From contig NZ_JAUCCV010000010.1 in the NCBI RefSeq assembly GCF_034675905.1, forward strand, positions 558,001 to 622,000: a stretch of 64,000 nt of DNA, given 5' to 3'. A model generated the notes under the pieces. It searched no databases, was not told where the DNA came from, and saw only the letters and a list, made by a program, of their open reading frames with translations. The position numbers were made by a program, and so were the translations under genes. Origin of the DNA: Castellaniella sp034675905 (GTDB lineage Bacteria; Pseudomonadota; Gammaproteobacteria; Burkholderiales; Burkholderiaceae_B). Positions 16,980 through 23,941 of this stretch are shown one piece after another; positions within the stretch are counted from its first letter, which is position 1; each line of letters begins with the position of its first letter.

Positions 16980-18226
16980 GCCAACACTCCCGTCGTCTGG
17001 CGGCGTTCTCCCAGATCTAAACGCTGCGCCATCTGATCGTAATAGCCTTGCACGATGGCGTGATACCGCACATCGCCCAACAAAAAGGCGTCATGCCCAT
17101 GCGGGGCATCGATTTCGGCATAGGTGACTTCACGCCGGTTCTTCAGCAAGGCCTGCACGATTTCGCGGGAATGTTCCGGTGCAAAACGCCAGTCCGTGGA
17201 AAAGGACACCAGCAGAAACCGCGCCTGCACCGGGGCCAGCGCCTGAGCCAGATCCCCGCCCGTCGTCCGGGACGGATCAAAATAGTCCAGCGCCCGGGTC
17301 AGCAGCAAATAGGTGTTGGCATCGAAGCGGCGGGAAAATTTTTCCCCCTGATGCCGCAGATAGGATTCGACCTCGAACTCGACGTCATAGTTATACCGGT
17401 AATCGCCATTGGCATTGGGCGCACGCTGGGCGCGCCCGAACTTGGCCGCCATGACCTCGTCCGACTGGTACGTGATGTGCCCCACCATGCGGGCGACCGA
17501 CAGCCCATGCGTCGGCACCACGCCTTGAGCAGCATAGTCGCCTTCGCGGAAATCGGGGTCGGTCAGGATGGCGCGGCGGGCGACTTCATTGAAAGCGATG
17601 TTCTGCGCCGTCAGGCGGGCGGTACTGGCCACCACGATGCAATCGCCCACCCTGTCCGGGCAGGTGATCGCCCAACTGAGCGCCTGCATGCCACCCAGCG
17701 AACCGCCCATCACGGCGGCAAAGCGTTCGATGCCGAAATGATCGGCGACCCGCGCCTGCGCCCGCACCCAGTCTTCCACCGTCAGCAGGGGAAAGGACGC
17801 CCCCCAGGGCTTGCCGGTCGCGGGATTGATCGTCGTCGGGCCGGTCGAGCCGAAACACGAACCCAGGTTATTGACGCCGATGACGAAGAATCGGTCGGTG
17901 TCGACGGCTTTGCCGGGGCCGACCATATTGTCCCACCAGCCGATCTGGGACGGCTGAGCGGCATCCATACCGGCGACGTGGTGGGACGCATTCAGCGCAT
18001 GACAGACCAGCACCGCATTGCTGCGCTGCTCGTTCAGCACGCCATAGGTTTCCACCGCCAGCGTATAGGACGGCAGCACCTGGCCGCTGGACAAAGTCAG
18101 CGGTTCGTCGAACGACAGGAACTGGGGAGAGACATAACCGACGCTGCCTGTCGGCACGGGAGCGCGCACAGCATCGGCAGACGCGGGAGCGGCGGCGGAA
18201 TCGGGAGAAATGGCGATGGCGGTCAT
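16976..18226 (-). CDS. metX: Homoserine O-acyltransferase MetX
   Basis: MetX acylates homoserine, the first committed step of methionine synthesis. The 416-residue alpha/beta-hydrolase has a nucleophile elbow VMGGSLGGMQAL (Ser176) and the catalytic His region DAPHGHDAFLL near the C-terminus. HALNASHHVAG and NNLGSCFGSTGP are family blocks. Betaproteobacterial MetX enzymes may use succinyl-CoA rather than acetyl-CoA, and I cannot settle the acyl donor from sequence alone. The N-terminal 25 residues are Ala/Pro-rich and non-conserved. The promoter must lie in the 234-base gap to the HTH gene at 18461. I recognised no riboswitch there. Confidence 0.94.
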   Translation of the reverse strand: MTAIAISPDSAAAPASADAVRAPVPTGSVGYVSPQFLSFDEPLTLSSGQVLPSYTLAVETYGVLNEQRSNAVLVCHALNASHHVAGMDAAQPSQIGWWDNMVGPGKAVDTDRFFVIGVNNLGSCFGSTGPTTINPATGKPWGASFPLLTVEDWVRAQARVADHFGIERFAAVMGGSLGGMQALSWAITCPDRVGDCIVVASTARLTAQNIAFNEVARRAILTDPDFREGDYAAQGVVPTHGLSVARMVGHITYQSDEVMAAKFGRAQRAPNANGDYRYNYDVEFEVESYLRHQGEKFSRRFDANTYLLLTRALDYFDPSRTTGGDLAQALAPVQARFLLVSFSTDWRFAPEHSREIVQALLKNRREVTYAEIDAPHGHDAFLLGDVRYHAIVQGYYDQMAQRLDLGERRQTTGVLA

Positions 18227-18460
18227 AGGACCTCTTTAGCTGGATTTATGGAGCGCCCGCAAGCGGATCAGGCAAATCGGCGCCAAGTCGAATCTCATTC
18301 TAGCACTCTGGTTTAGGGCGCTCCCGCCGGCGCGTGGATTGATCCCCATCAAAACGGACAAAAACATCCTGCTTACAGGCCTTATCACATGCTCACTTCA
18401 TGATACATTCACTCACGTATGGGCACGGTAGCCGATGACAATATCTCTGCGGGGACATCC

Positions 18461-18673
18461 ATGACACCACTGACCGTTCGCGAACACGACTGCCTGTACT
18501 GGGCATCCCAAGGCAAGACCAGCTGGGAAATGGGCCGGATCCTGGGCATTACCGAACGGACGGCCAACTTTCATATCGCCAACCTCTGCGACAAACTGGG
18601 TGTGCGATCCCGCCAGGCGGCGATCACCCAAGCCCTGCAGCGCAATTTGCTGGACCTGAACAAGTTCACCTGA
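18461..18673 (+). CDS. Stand-alone LuxR/GerE-type HTH regulator
   Basis: The start at 18461 is supported by a GGGGA ribosome site six bases upstream. An in-frame ATG at 18419 has no such site. The resulting 70-residue protein is only the LuxR-type DNA-binding domain: LTVREHDCLYWASQGKTSWE, ILGITERTANFHIANLCDKLG, then RSRQAAITQALQRNLL. It closely follows the C-terminal domain of acyl-homoserine-lactone-type LuxR regulators but has no autoinducer or receiver domain. The divergent neighbour is metX and the downstream neighbour gshA, and neither suggests a target. It could be a free-standing repressor/activator or act by interfering with a full-length LuxR protein. Confidence 0.75.
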   Translation: MTPLTVREHDCLYWASQGKTSWEMGRILGITERTANFHIANLCDKLGVRSRQAAITQALQRNLLDLNKFT

Positions 18674-18786
18674 CCCGCGCACTGGCCGCATCCTTCAAGC
18701 CGTGCGCACCGATCCAAAGGGATACCTGGGTGACTGCCTGCGTCAGCTAAAATCAGCTTATTCAGACCAACTCAGTACCCTTTATC

Positions 18787-20355
18787 ATGACCCAGGCCTC
18801 CGACCGGCGCCGCTTGCTGGCTGCACACCCTGAACTGCTGCGCGCGATCCGGCGCGGCATCGAAAAAGAAGGCTTACGGGTGGATGCCGAGGGTGCGCTG
18901 GTACGCACGCCACACCCGCTCGCGCTGGGCGCTGCGTTGACCAACCCGCACATCACCACAGACTATTCCGAAGCGCTGCTGGAACTGGTCACCAGCCCCG
19001 ACCTGTCGCCCAATGCCCTGATCCAGGAACTGACGGATATCCACGCGTTCGTGGCGCTACGCAACCCTGGCGAAGCCATCTGGAACCAATCCATGCCGGC
19101 CCACCTGCCGGCGGAAGCCGACATCCCGGTCGCCTGGTACGGCACGTCCAACACCGGCATGCTCAAACACGTCTACCGTCAGGGTCTGGCCTGGCGCTAC
19201 GGCAAGATCATGCAGTGCATTGCCGGGGTGCATTACAACTTTTCCCTGCCGGAAACCGCCTGGGACCTGCTGTCGCAGGGCGATACAGCGCAAGAACGGC
19301 GCAATACGGGCTACATGGGACTGATCCGCAATTTCATGCGGCATGCCTGGCTGCTGATGTATCTGTTCGGCGCCTCGCCCGCGATGTCCCGCAGCTTCCT
19401 GCAGCATGCCGGCCTGGAATCGCAACTGACCCGCCTCAGCCCGGACACCTACTGCCTGCCCTGGGCGACCAGCCTGCGCATGAGCGATCTGGGCTACAAA
19501 AGCCCCACCCAGTCTGAACTGCATCTTTGCTACAACGATCTGGATACCTTTACGGCCCGCATCCACACCGCCGTCACCACATCCTGGCCGGCCTACGAGG
19601 CCATCGGCACCCATCGCGATGGCCAGCGCATCCAGCTGAACACAAACCTGCTGCAGATCGAAAACGAGTACTACGCCACCATCCGCCCCAAACAGACGGC
19701 GGGACGCTGCGAACGCCCCAATACCATCCTGCACGAGCGCGGCATCCAGTACATCGAAGTGCGTTGCATGGACATCGACCCCTGGGAACCTGCCGGCATT
19801 TCCGCCGAGACCTGTCGCTTCCTGGATGCCTTCCTGCTGTTTTGCGCCCTGGAAGACAGCCCGCTGTTCCCCATCCCCGGCACCTGCCAGGAAAGCCAGG
19901 CCAATTTCGCGCGGGTGGCGCGTGAAGGCCGCCGCCCCGGCCTGACGCTGATGCACGACGAACAAACCATCGGTTTGCAGGACTGGGCTCAGGACATCCT
20001 GACCCGCATGACCCCCTACGCCGAATTGCTGGACGCTCACACGGACGACACACAACACCTGTCCGCTTTGCAGCGACAGCATGCCAAAGTACAAGATCCA
20101 GAGCACACCCCTTCAGCGCGTCTGCTGACCGCGTTGCGCGACAGCGGCCAGGAATTCCACGACTGGACCCTGGCGCAAAGCCAGGCCCATTGGGCGGCGC
20201 TGCATGCTCGCGGCCTGCCCGGCGACACCCTGGCGGCCTACGACCAGGCCGCTCAGGATTCCCTGGCGGAACAGGCCGCTCTGGAAGCCGCCGACACGGA
20301 AAGCTTTGAAGACTACGTCGCCCGGTTTCACTCGGCCTTGGTCAAGGCGGCCTGA
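18787..20355 (+). CDS. gshA: Glutamate-cysteine ligase
   Basis: GshA makes gamma-glutamylcysteine, the first step of glutathione synthesis. The 522-residue protein matches the proteobacterial GshA (type 1) family: RRGIEKEGLRVDAEGALV and TDYSEALLELVTSP near the N-terminus, WYGTSNTGMLKHVYRQGLAW, GVHYNFSLPE, and RGIQYIEVRCMDIDPWEPAG in the catalytic domain. Length is normal. It starts 113 bases after the small HTH gene, and the DapA-like gene follows after 47 bases. gshB is not nearby. Confidence 0.94.
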   Translation: MTQASDRRRLLAAHPELLRAIRRGIEKEGLRVDAEGALVRTPHPLALGAALTNPHITTDYSEALLELVTSPDLSPNALIQELTDIHAFVALRNPGEAIWNQSMPAHLPAEADIPVAWYGTSNTGMLKHVYRQGLAWRYGKIMQCIAGVHYNFSLPETAWDLLSQGDTAQERRNTGYMGLIRNFMRHAWLLMYLFGASPAMSRSFLQHAGLESQLTRLSPDTYCLPWATSLRMSDLGYKSPTQSELHLCYNDLDTFTARIHTAVTTSWPAYEAIGTHRDGQRIQLNTNLLQIENEYYATIRPKQTAGRCERPNTILHERGIQYIEVRCMDIDPWEPAGISAETCRFLDAFLLFCALEDSPLFPIPGTCQESQANFARVAREGRRPGLTLMHDEQTIGLQDWAQDILTRMTPYAELLDAHTDDTQHLSALQRQHAKVQDPEHTPSARLLTALRDSGQEFHDWTLAQSQAHWAALHARGLPGDTLAAYDQAAQDSLAEQAALEAADTESFEDYVARFHSALVKAA

Positions 20356-20402
20356 ACCGGCTCATCCATGACTGGATGGACGGCAACCCTTAGGCAAACA
20401 CT

Positions 20403-21290
20403 ATGTTCTCCGGCTTGAGCGCTTTTCCGCTGACCCCCATGACCGAGACCGGCATCGACGAAGCGGCATTCACGCGCTTGATCGAGCGGCTGGCGCAGGC
20501 TGGTGTGGGCTCTATCGGCGCGCTGGGCTCGACAGGCAGCTATGCCTATCTTTCCCGCGCCGAACGGCTCCGCGTGGCCCAGCTCGCTGTCCAGCATGCC
20601 GACGGCGTCCCGGTCATCGTGGGGATCGGCGCCCTACGCGCGCGGGATGTGCTGGATCTGGCGCAAGACGCACAGACAGCCGGCGCGCACGGGGTTCTGC
20701 TGGCCCCCATGTCCTACCAGCGACTGAACGACGACGAAGTGTTCGGTCTTTATGAGGCCGTGACCCGTTCCCTGTCCGTGCCGCTCTGCATCTACGACAA
20801 TCCGGGCACGACGCATTTCGAATTCAGCGATGCGCTGCATGGCCGGATCGCTCAACTGCCCAAAGTGGCTTCGATCAAGATCCCCGGCGTGCCGGCTGAT
20901 CCTGTGGCAGCACAAGCACGGGTGATGCGCCTGCGCGCACTGATTCCCGACCATGTGACCATTGGCGTCAGCGGCGACGGATTTGCAGCACTGGGCCTGA
21001 ATGCCGGGTGCGATGCATGGTATTCCGTCATCGGCGGACTGTTTCCGCAGCTTGCGCTGGGCATCTTCCACGCCGCCCGGGCAGGCAAGCCACAAGAGGC
21101 GACCCGGCTATCGGATCGCCTGGCGCCGCTGTGGGCTCTATTTGCGCAATATGGCAGCTTGCGGGTCACTGCCACGGCGGCGGAAATCTGCGGCCTGGTC
21201 GGCGCACCCAGCCTGCCCTTGCCGCTCAAATCCCTGGAAGGGGCGGCGCGACAGCAGATCAAGGCCATCCTGGACCAGCTGCACCTCTAA
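20403..21290 (+). CDS. Dihydrodipicolinate synthase (DapA) family aldolase/lyase
   Basis: This 295-residue TIM-barrel protein belongs to the DapA/N-acetylneuraminate lyase superfamily, which forms a Schiff base on a lysine. The Schiff-base lysine is Lys159 in VASIKIPG, and the catalytic tyrosine is Tyr131 in CIYDNPGTT. The N-terminal motif GALGSTGSYAYLSRAER replaces the usual GTTGE..TL of true DapA, so a substrate other than aspartate semialdehyde is likely. It may be co-transcribed with the short unknown gene 15 bases downstream. The exact reaction cannot be assigned. Confidence 0.82.
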   Translation: MFSGLSAFPLTPMTETGIDEAAFTRLIERLAQAGVGSIGALGSTGSYAYLSRAERLRVAQLAVQHADGVPVIVGIGALRARDVLDLAQDAQTAGAHGVLLAPMSYQRLNDDEVFGLYEAVTRSLSVPLCIYDNPGTTHFEFSDALHGRIAQLPKVASIKIPGVPADPVAAQARVMRLRALIPDHVTIGVSGDGFAALGLNAGCDAWYSVIGGLFPQLALGIFHAARAGKPQEATRLSDRLAPLWALFAQYGSLRVTATAAEICGLVGAPSLPLPLKSLEGAARQQIKAILDQLHL

Positions 21291-21305
21291 GCCGTCACAA
21301 GCCGC

Positions 21306-22013
21306 ATGCGCCCCCTGAACCCCCAATCCGCACACATCATCCCGCCATTGCCCGACCACTGGCGGGACCACTTCCTGCCGCTGATCGCTGGCCACGATGC
21401 AGGCATCCATGAGCAGATGTCGCTACGCCATGTCCTCCTGTCGCTGCGGGACATGCCATACGCGCGCCCTCGCGGCGGCAACACCGCCAAGGACTGCGTT
21501 TCCGAATGGAGGGGTACCTGCTCATCGAAACACCTGGCCGCGCACGAATGGCTGACGCTGACGGGCCACCGCCCTCAGCTATGGATGGCCGCGTACCTCC
21601 TGGATTTCCAACAACCCTATTTTTCAGACGCACTGAGAGCATCCGCAACCGGCACTCAGGTATACGACGTCCATAATTTTTTGAGCTGCGACTTGGGCCA
21701 GGGCGACATCATCATCGACATCACGTTCCCTGCGCGCCTGGGCCGCCATGGATTCCCCGTGACGGCGGATTGGGATGGCAAAAGCGACTTCACGCTTTGC
21801 TGCGCACCACAGGAACGTATGGCACTGAACGACCTGGAATCTGCGGATGCCCGCAAGCGCGCCTGGCTGCGGTCCTTGAACACGGACCCTGCGCTGCAGA
21901 TTCGTGAGGCAGCAATCATGGAAATGACGCACTGGCTGGCCGTCTCGGATGGGGGGCAGGCATCAGGCCTGCCGCACACGTGTTCATCAATCCCTAGGTT
22001 TCACTCAGGATGA
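21306..22013 (+). CDS. Unrecognised protein with a possible Cys-His-Asp (transglutaminase-like) triad
   Basis: I do not recognise this 235-residue protein. It has no signal peptide or membrane helix. An ordered Cys-His-Asp set resembles the transglutaminase/NlpC-like arrangement: Cys72 in WRGTCSSKHLAAHEWL at the head of a helix, His123 in YDVHNFLSCD, and Asp138 in DIIIDITFP at the end of a strand. The last 60 residues look less ordered. It follows the DapA-like gene by 15 bases in the same direction and is the last gene before the tRNA-Arg-associated island, so its 3' neighbourhood may have been rearranged. The enzyme assignment is inference from spacing and motif context only. Confidence 0.6.
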   Translation: MRPLNPQSAHIIPPLPDHWRDHFLPLIAGHDAGIHEQMSLRHVLLSLRDMPYARPRGGNTAKDCVSEWRGTCSSKHLAAHEWLTLTGHRPQLWMAAYLLDFQQPYFSDALRASATGTQVYDVHNFLSCDLGQGDIIIDITFPARLGRHGFPVTADWDGKSDFTLCCAPQERMALNDLESADARKRAWLRSLNTDPALQIREAAIMEMTHWLAVSDGGQASGLPHTCSSIPRFHSG

Positions 22014-22093
22014 ACGCCGCTTCATGATGCGGACTTGACCGGATCATCGTCAGCGACGAAAGCTGCACGAAGGCCGGAGAGAAAACTGTCTGT

Positions 22094-22117
22094 CCCGACA
22101 GGAATCGAACCCGTATC
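22094..22117 (+). repeat. Distal direct repeat: copy of the tRNA-Arg 3' region (att-like)
   Basis: These 24 bases (cccgacaggaatcgaacc and onward) match 23674-23697, the T-arm and acceptor end of the tRNA-Arg gene, with one mismatch (22112 versus 23692). The flanking sequence shows no other tRNA arms, so it is a fragment and not a second gene. Same orientation and position beyond the tRNA 3' end fit an attachment-site duplication. Confidence 0.75.
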
Positions 22118-22172
22118 GTTTGGCGGGTGCGTGCTACCATGAAACTACTGCGTAACACATTAGGGCTGCAAA

Positions 22173-22460
22173 ATGAACGAAACCACCTTCACATTCCGTG
22201 TCGACGAAAACCTGAAAAGCGACTTCTCTGACGCTGCCAAGGCGCATGACCGCACGGGCGCTCAACTGCTTCGTGACTTCATGCGCAGCTATGTCAAAGA
22301 CCAGCAAGACGCGGCCCAGTACGATGCATGGTTGCAAGACAAAGTGCGGCGCTCCAGAGCATCGGCCGACGCAGGCAATCTGATACCCGCGGCAGAGGTC
22401 GAAGCTCAATTCGCCGCTCGCCGCGCCAAGACGCGCCAGCACCTTGAGCGCTCTAGGTGA
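22173..22460 (+). CDS. Orphan RHH/RelB-type antitoxin
   Basis: The 95-residue product starts MNETTFTFRVDENLKSDF, a ribbon-helix-helix strand-helix pattern, followed by AAKAHDRTGAQLLRDFMRSY and a charged C-terminal tail. This is the form of DinJ/RelB/ParD-like antitoxins. Such antitoxins are normally followed within a few bases by a RelE/ParE-family toxin. Here the next 267 bases contain no convincing toxin frame on either strand, so the partner seems to be lost. A weak AGGG ribosome site precedes the ATG. Confidence 0.7.
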   Translation: MNETTFTFRVDENLKSDFSDAAKAHDRTGAQLLRDFMRSYVKDQQDAAQYDAWLQDKVRRSRASADAGNLIPAAEVEAQFAARRAKTRQHLERSR

Positions 22461-22667
22461 ACCATTTTGGCTTACGGATGCAGGTGGCGAGAGGCAAGGA
22501 CGCAGCGAACATTCTCCTGCCTCTGCCGGGCAGCAACAAAGTGGAGGAACCGGAAACGATTTCCAGTTTGCCAGTGCCATAGCCTTGTGCCATAAACGGC
22601 GAGAAAAGGCCGTGCGGGCGGCGGCAGGGAGGCAGGAAGAACGGGAAACGCTGTTTATCTTGATTTG

Positions 22668-22687
22668 TACGGACAAATGGCGTACGG
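22668..22687. promoter_or_regulatory. Repeated GTACGG elements upstream of the DUF1778-GNAT pair (putative operator)
   Basis: GTACGG occurs at 22668-22673 and again at 22682-22687, 14 bases apart. The first GTACG and the CGTAC at 22681-22685 also form an inverted repeat. The site ends 40 bases before the antitoxin ATG. RHH antitoxins of this class usually autoregulate by binding such repeats, but the specific sequence is not one I know, so this is positional inference. Confidence 0.45.
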
Positions 22688-22727
22688 TGAGACATAGAAC
22701 ATAAACCCATTTCTCATGAGGCCAACC

Positions 22728-23024
22728 ATGCTGCATACACCTGAAGCCCAAGAAAAACCGCGCAACGCTCGGCTGGAGGCGCGCGTGTCCAGCGACCAGA
22801 AGGATTTTTTTCAACGTGCAGCCAACCTGACCGGACGCACCCTGAGCGAACTGGTCATCGACAGCACGCAAGAAGCCGCCGCGAAGATCGTGCAGGAGCA
22901 CGAAGTCATCCGCCTGAGCCGTGAGGAACAGGTGGCGTTCGTGAGCGCGCTGCTCACGCCTTCTGAGCCGGGGCCGCGCTTGCAAAAGGCCGTCCAAAGC
23001 TACCGTCAGAAGGCGGGGTTTTAA
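22728..23024 (+). CDS. DUF1778 ribbon-helix-helix antitoxin of a GNAT-type toxin-antitoxin system
   Basis: The start at 22728 has a GAGG ribosome site six bases upstream. An ATG 12 bases earlier is in frame but has none. The 98-residue product has the DUF1778 core, RLEARVSSDQKDFFQRAANL then GRTLSELVIDSTQEAA, and the C-terminal LSREEQVAFVSALLTP block that in this family wraps and neutralises the acetyltransferase. It belongs with TacA/AtaR-type antitoxins. Its stop codon directly abuts the toxin start, so the two are translationally coupled. Confidence 0.88.
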   Translation: MLHTPEAQEKPRNARLEARVSSDQKDFFQRAANLTGRTLSELVIDSTQEAAAKIVQEHEVIRLSREEQVAFVSALLTPSEPGPRLQKAVQSYRQKAGF

Positions 23025-23543
23025 TTGGCGCTCATCCTTACGCCGGAGCACATCAGCCCGCTGACCAAGACCCATGAGCGCAAGTCATTCGATTGCGGCC
23101 ATGAAGACCTGAATCGTTACTTGCGCGAACAGGCGCGGCAGGACGCTGAAAAGCGCGTGGCCGCGCCTTTTGTGCTCACGCAGCCGGGTGATCTCAAGGT
23201 GCTCGGCTTCTACACCCTTTCATCCTCCATCATCCCCGTTGACGAACTGCCAGAAGAGTTGATGAAGCGCTTGCCGCGTTACAGCCAGTTGCCCGTCACA
23301 CTGCTCGGGCGGCTGGCAGTGGATCGTTCAGCCGGTGGGCAAGGTGTCGGGGAATTCCTGCTGGTCGATGCCCTGCTGCGCAGCCTAGGGGCCGCGCAAC
23401 AGATTGCGGCCATGGCGGTCATTGTGGATGCCAAAAACGAGCGGGCCGAAAGCTTTTACCGATATTTTGACTTTCAGCCCTTCCAGCAAACCCCACTGCG
23501 GCTATTTCTGCCCATGGGGCAGATTGCAAAGCTGTTTGCATAG
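23025..23543 (+). CDS. GNAT-family acetyltransferase toxin (TacT/AtaT type)
   Basis: The 172-residue product belongs to the GNAT toxins that acetylate the amino group of charged tRNAs and block translation. It starts at a TTG directly after the antitoxin stop, with AAGGCGGGG as ribosome site inside the antitoxin gene. Key features are FDCGHEDLNRYLREQARQD near the N-terminus, the acetyl-CoA-binding motif LGRLAVDRSAGGQGVGEFLL, and AKNERAESFYRYFDFQPF with the conserved tyrosine region. The pair is intact and probably functional. A non-ATG start would keep toxin synthesis low relative to antitoxin. Confidence 0.88.
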   Translation: MALILTPEHISPLTKTHERKSFDCGHEDLNRYLREQARQDAEKRVAAPFVLTQPGDLKVLGFYTLSSSIIPVDELPEELMKRLPRYSQLPVTLLGRLAVDRSAGGQGVGEFLLVDALLRSLGAAQQIAAMAVIVDAKNERAESFYRYFDFQPFQQTPLRLFLPMGQIAKLFA

Positions 23544-23666
23544 CCACTCATCACCCAAGGGCGCGAATGGCAAGAATGGCAAACTTGATCACAACGTTGC
23601 CCTGACCGGCGATGATTCCACACGAAGATGGAGATGCTCTCGCGCAGAGTCTATGGCTTCAGGGAC

Positions 23667-23741
23667 TGGCGCGCCCGACAGGAATCGAACCTGTATCAGA
23701 AGCTTCGGAAACTCCTATTCTATCCATTGAACTACAGGCGC
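23667..23741 (-). tRNA. tRNA-Arg (anticodon CCG)
   Basis: Read on the minus strand, 75 bases fold as a complete tRNA. The acceptor arm is GCGCCTG paired with CGGGCGC (one G-U pair), with a 4-base-pair D stem, anticodon stem GGAGT/GCTTC with loop TTCCGAA, a four-base variable loop, and T arm ACAGG-TTCGATT-CCTGT. The discriminator is G, and CCA is encoded. The anticodon CCG is at 23706-23708 and reads CGG. Its 3' end is the site of the direct repeat that bounds the accessory island. Confidence 0.95.
23674..23697 (+). repeat. Proximal direct repeat inside tRNA-Arg (att-like)
   Basis: T-arm and acceptor end of tRNA-Arg, repeated at 22094-22117 with one mismatch. Because the tRNA remains intact, integration here would have regenerated the gene, as is usual for tRNA-targeting islands. 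Confidence 0.75.
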
Positions 23742-23846
23742 CACGATCATCGGCCTAGCCGCCGATGCCGCCCCGAATCATTGCGATGCGAGGGCTCGAC
23801 ATTGTAGCGGGTTTATCCTATCCCTGCAGTGTGCCGGGCCTGTCGC

Positions 23847-23852
23847 TATAAT
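23847..23852 (+). promoter_or_regulatory. Candidate -10 element for the cytochrome c gene
   Basis: Perfect TATAAT 90 bases before the ATG at 23942. No good -35 hexamer is visible 16-18 bases upstream, so support is limited to the -10 and position. Confidence 0.35.
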
Positions 23853-23941
23853 CGAAGGTTGAGGCCTGTAACAGAAGCAATCAGGCGACACGACACTGGC
23901 GGCAGGCCAATGGCCGCATTCCACTATCCCAGGAACCCATC

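Larger units (their letters stand above)
22094..23697. mobile_element. Remnant or miniature genomic island at tRNA-Arg(CCG)
   Basis: About 1.6 kb is bounded by direct repeats of the tRNA-Arg 3' end. The intact tRNA is at one side and the repeat copy at the other, the geometry left by site-specific integration at a tRNA 3' end. Contents are an orphan ribbon-helix-helix antitoxin gene, 270 bases with no recognisable gene, and a complete DUF1778 antitoxin/GNAT toxin pair. No integrase or excisionase is present, so it is either a decayed island or one that was moved by an integrase acting in trans. Presence of an addiction module fits its retention. Confidence 0.6.

Noticed and set aside
18227..18460. 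A methionine or S-adenosylmethionine riboswitch upstream of metX
   Set aside because: I could not find a convincing conserved core or pseudoknot in this gap, and the region is shared with a divergent regulator gene.
22091..22165. A second tRNA gene at the distal repeat
   Set aside because: Only the T-arm/acceptor part matches. No D arm or anticodon stem can be built from the adjoining bases.
22444..22710. Short open frames on both strands between the orphan antitoxin and the DUF1778 gene
   Set aside because: Neither resembles a RelE/ParE toxin or any family I know. No ribosome site supports the plus-strand frame, and the minus-strand one would read into the promoter of the antitoxin gene.
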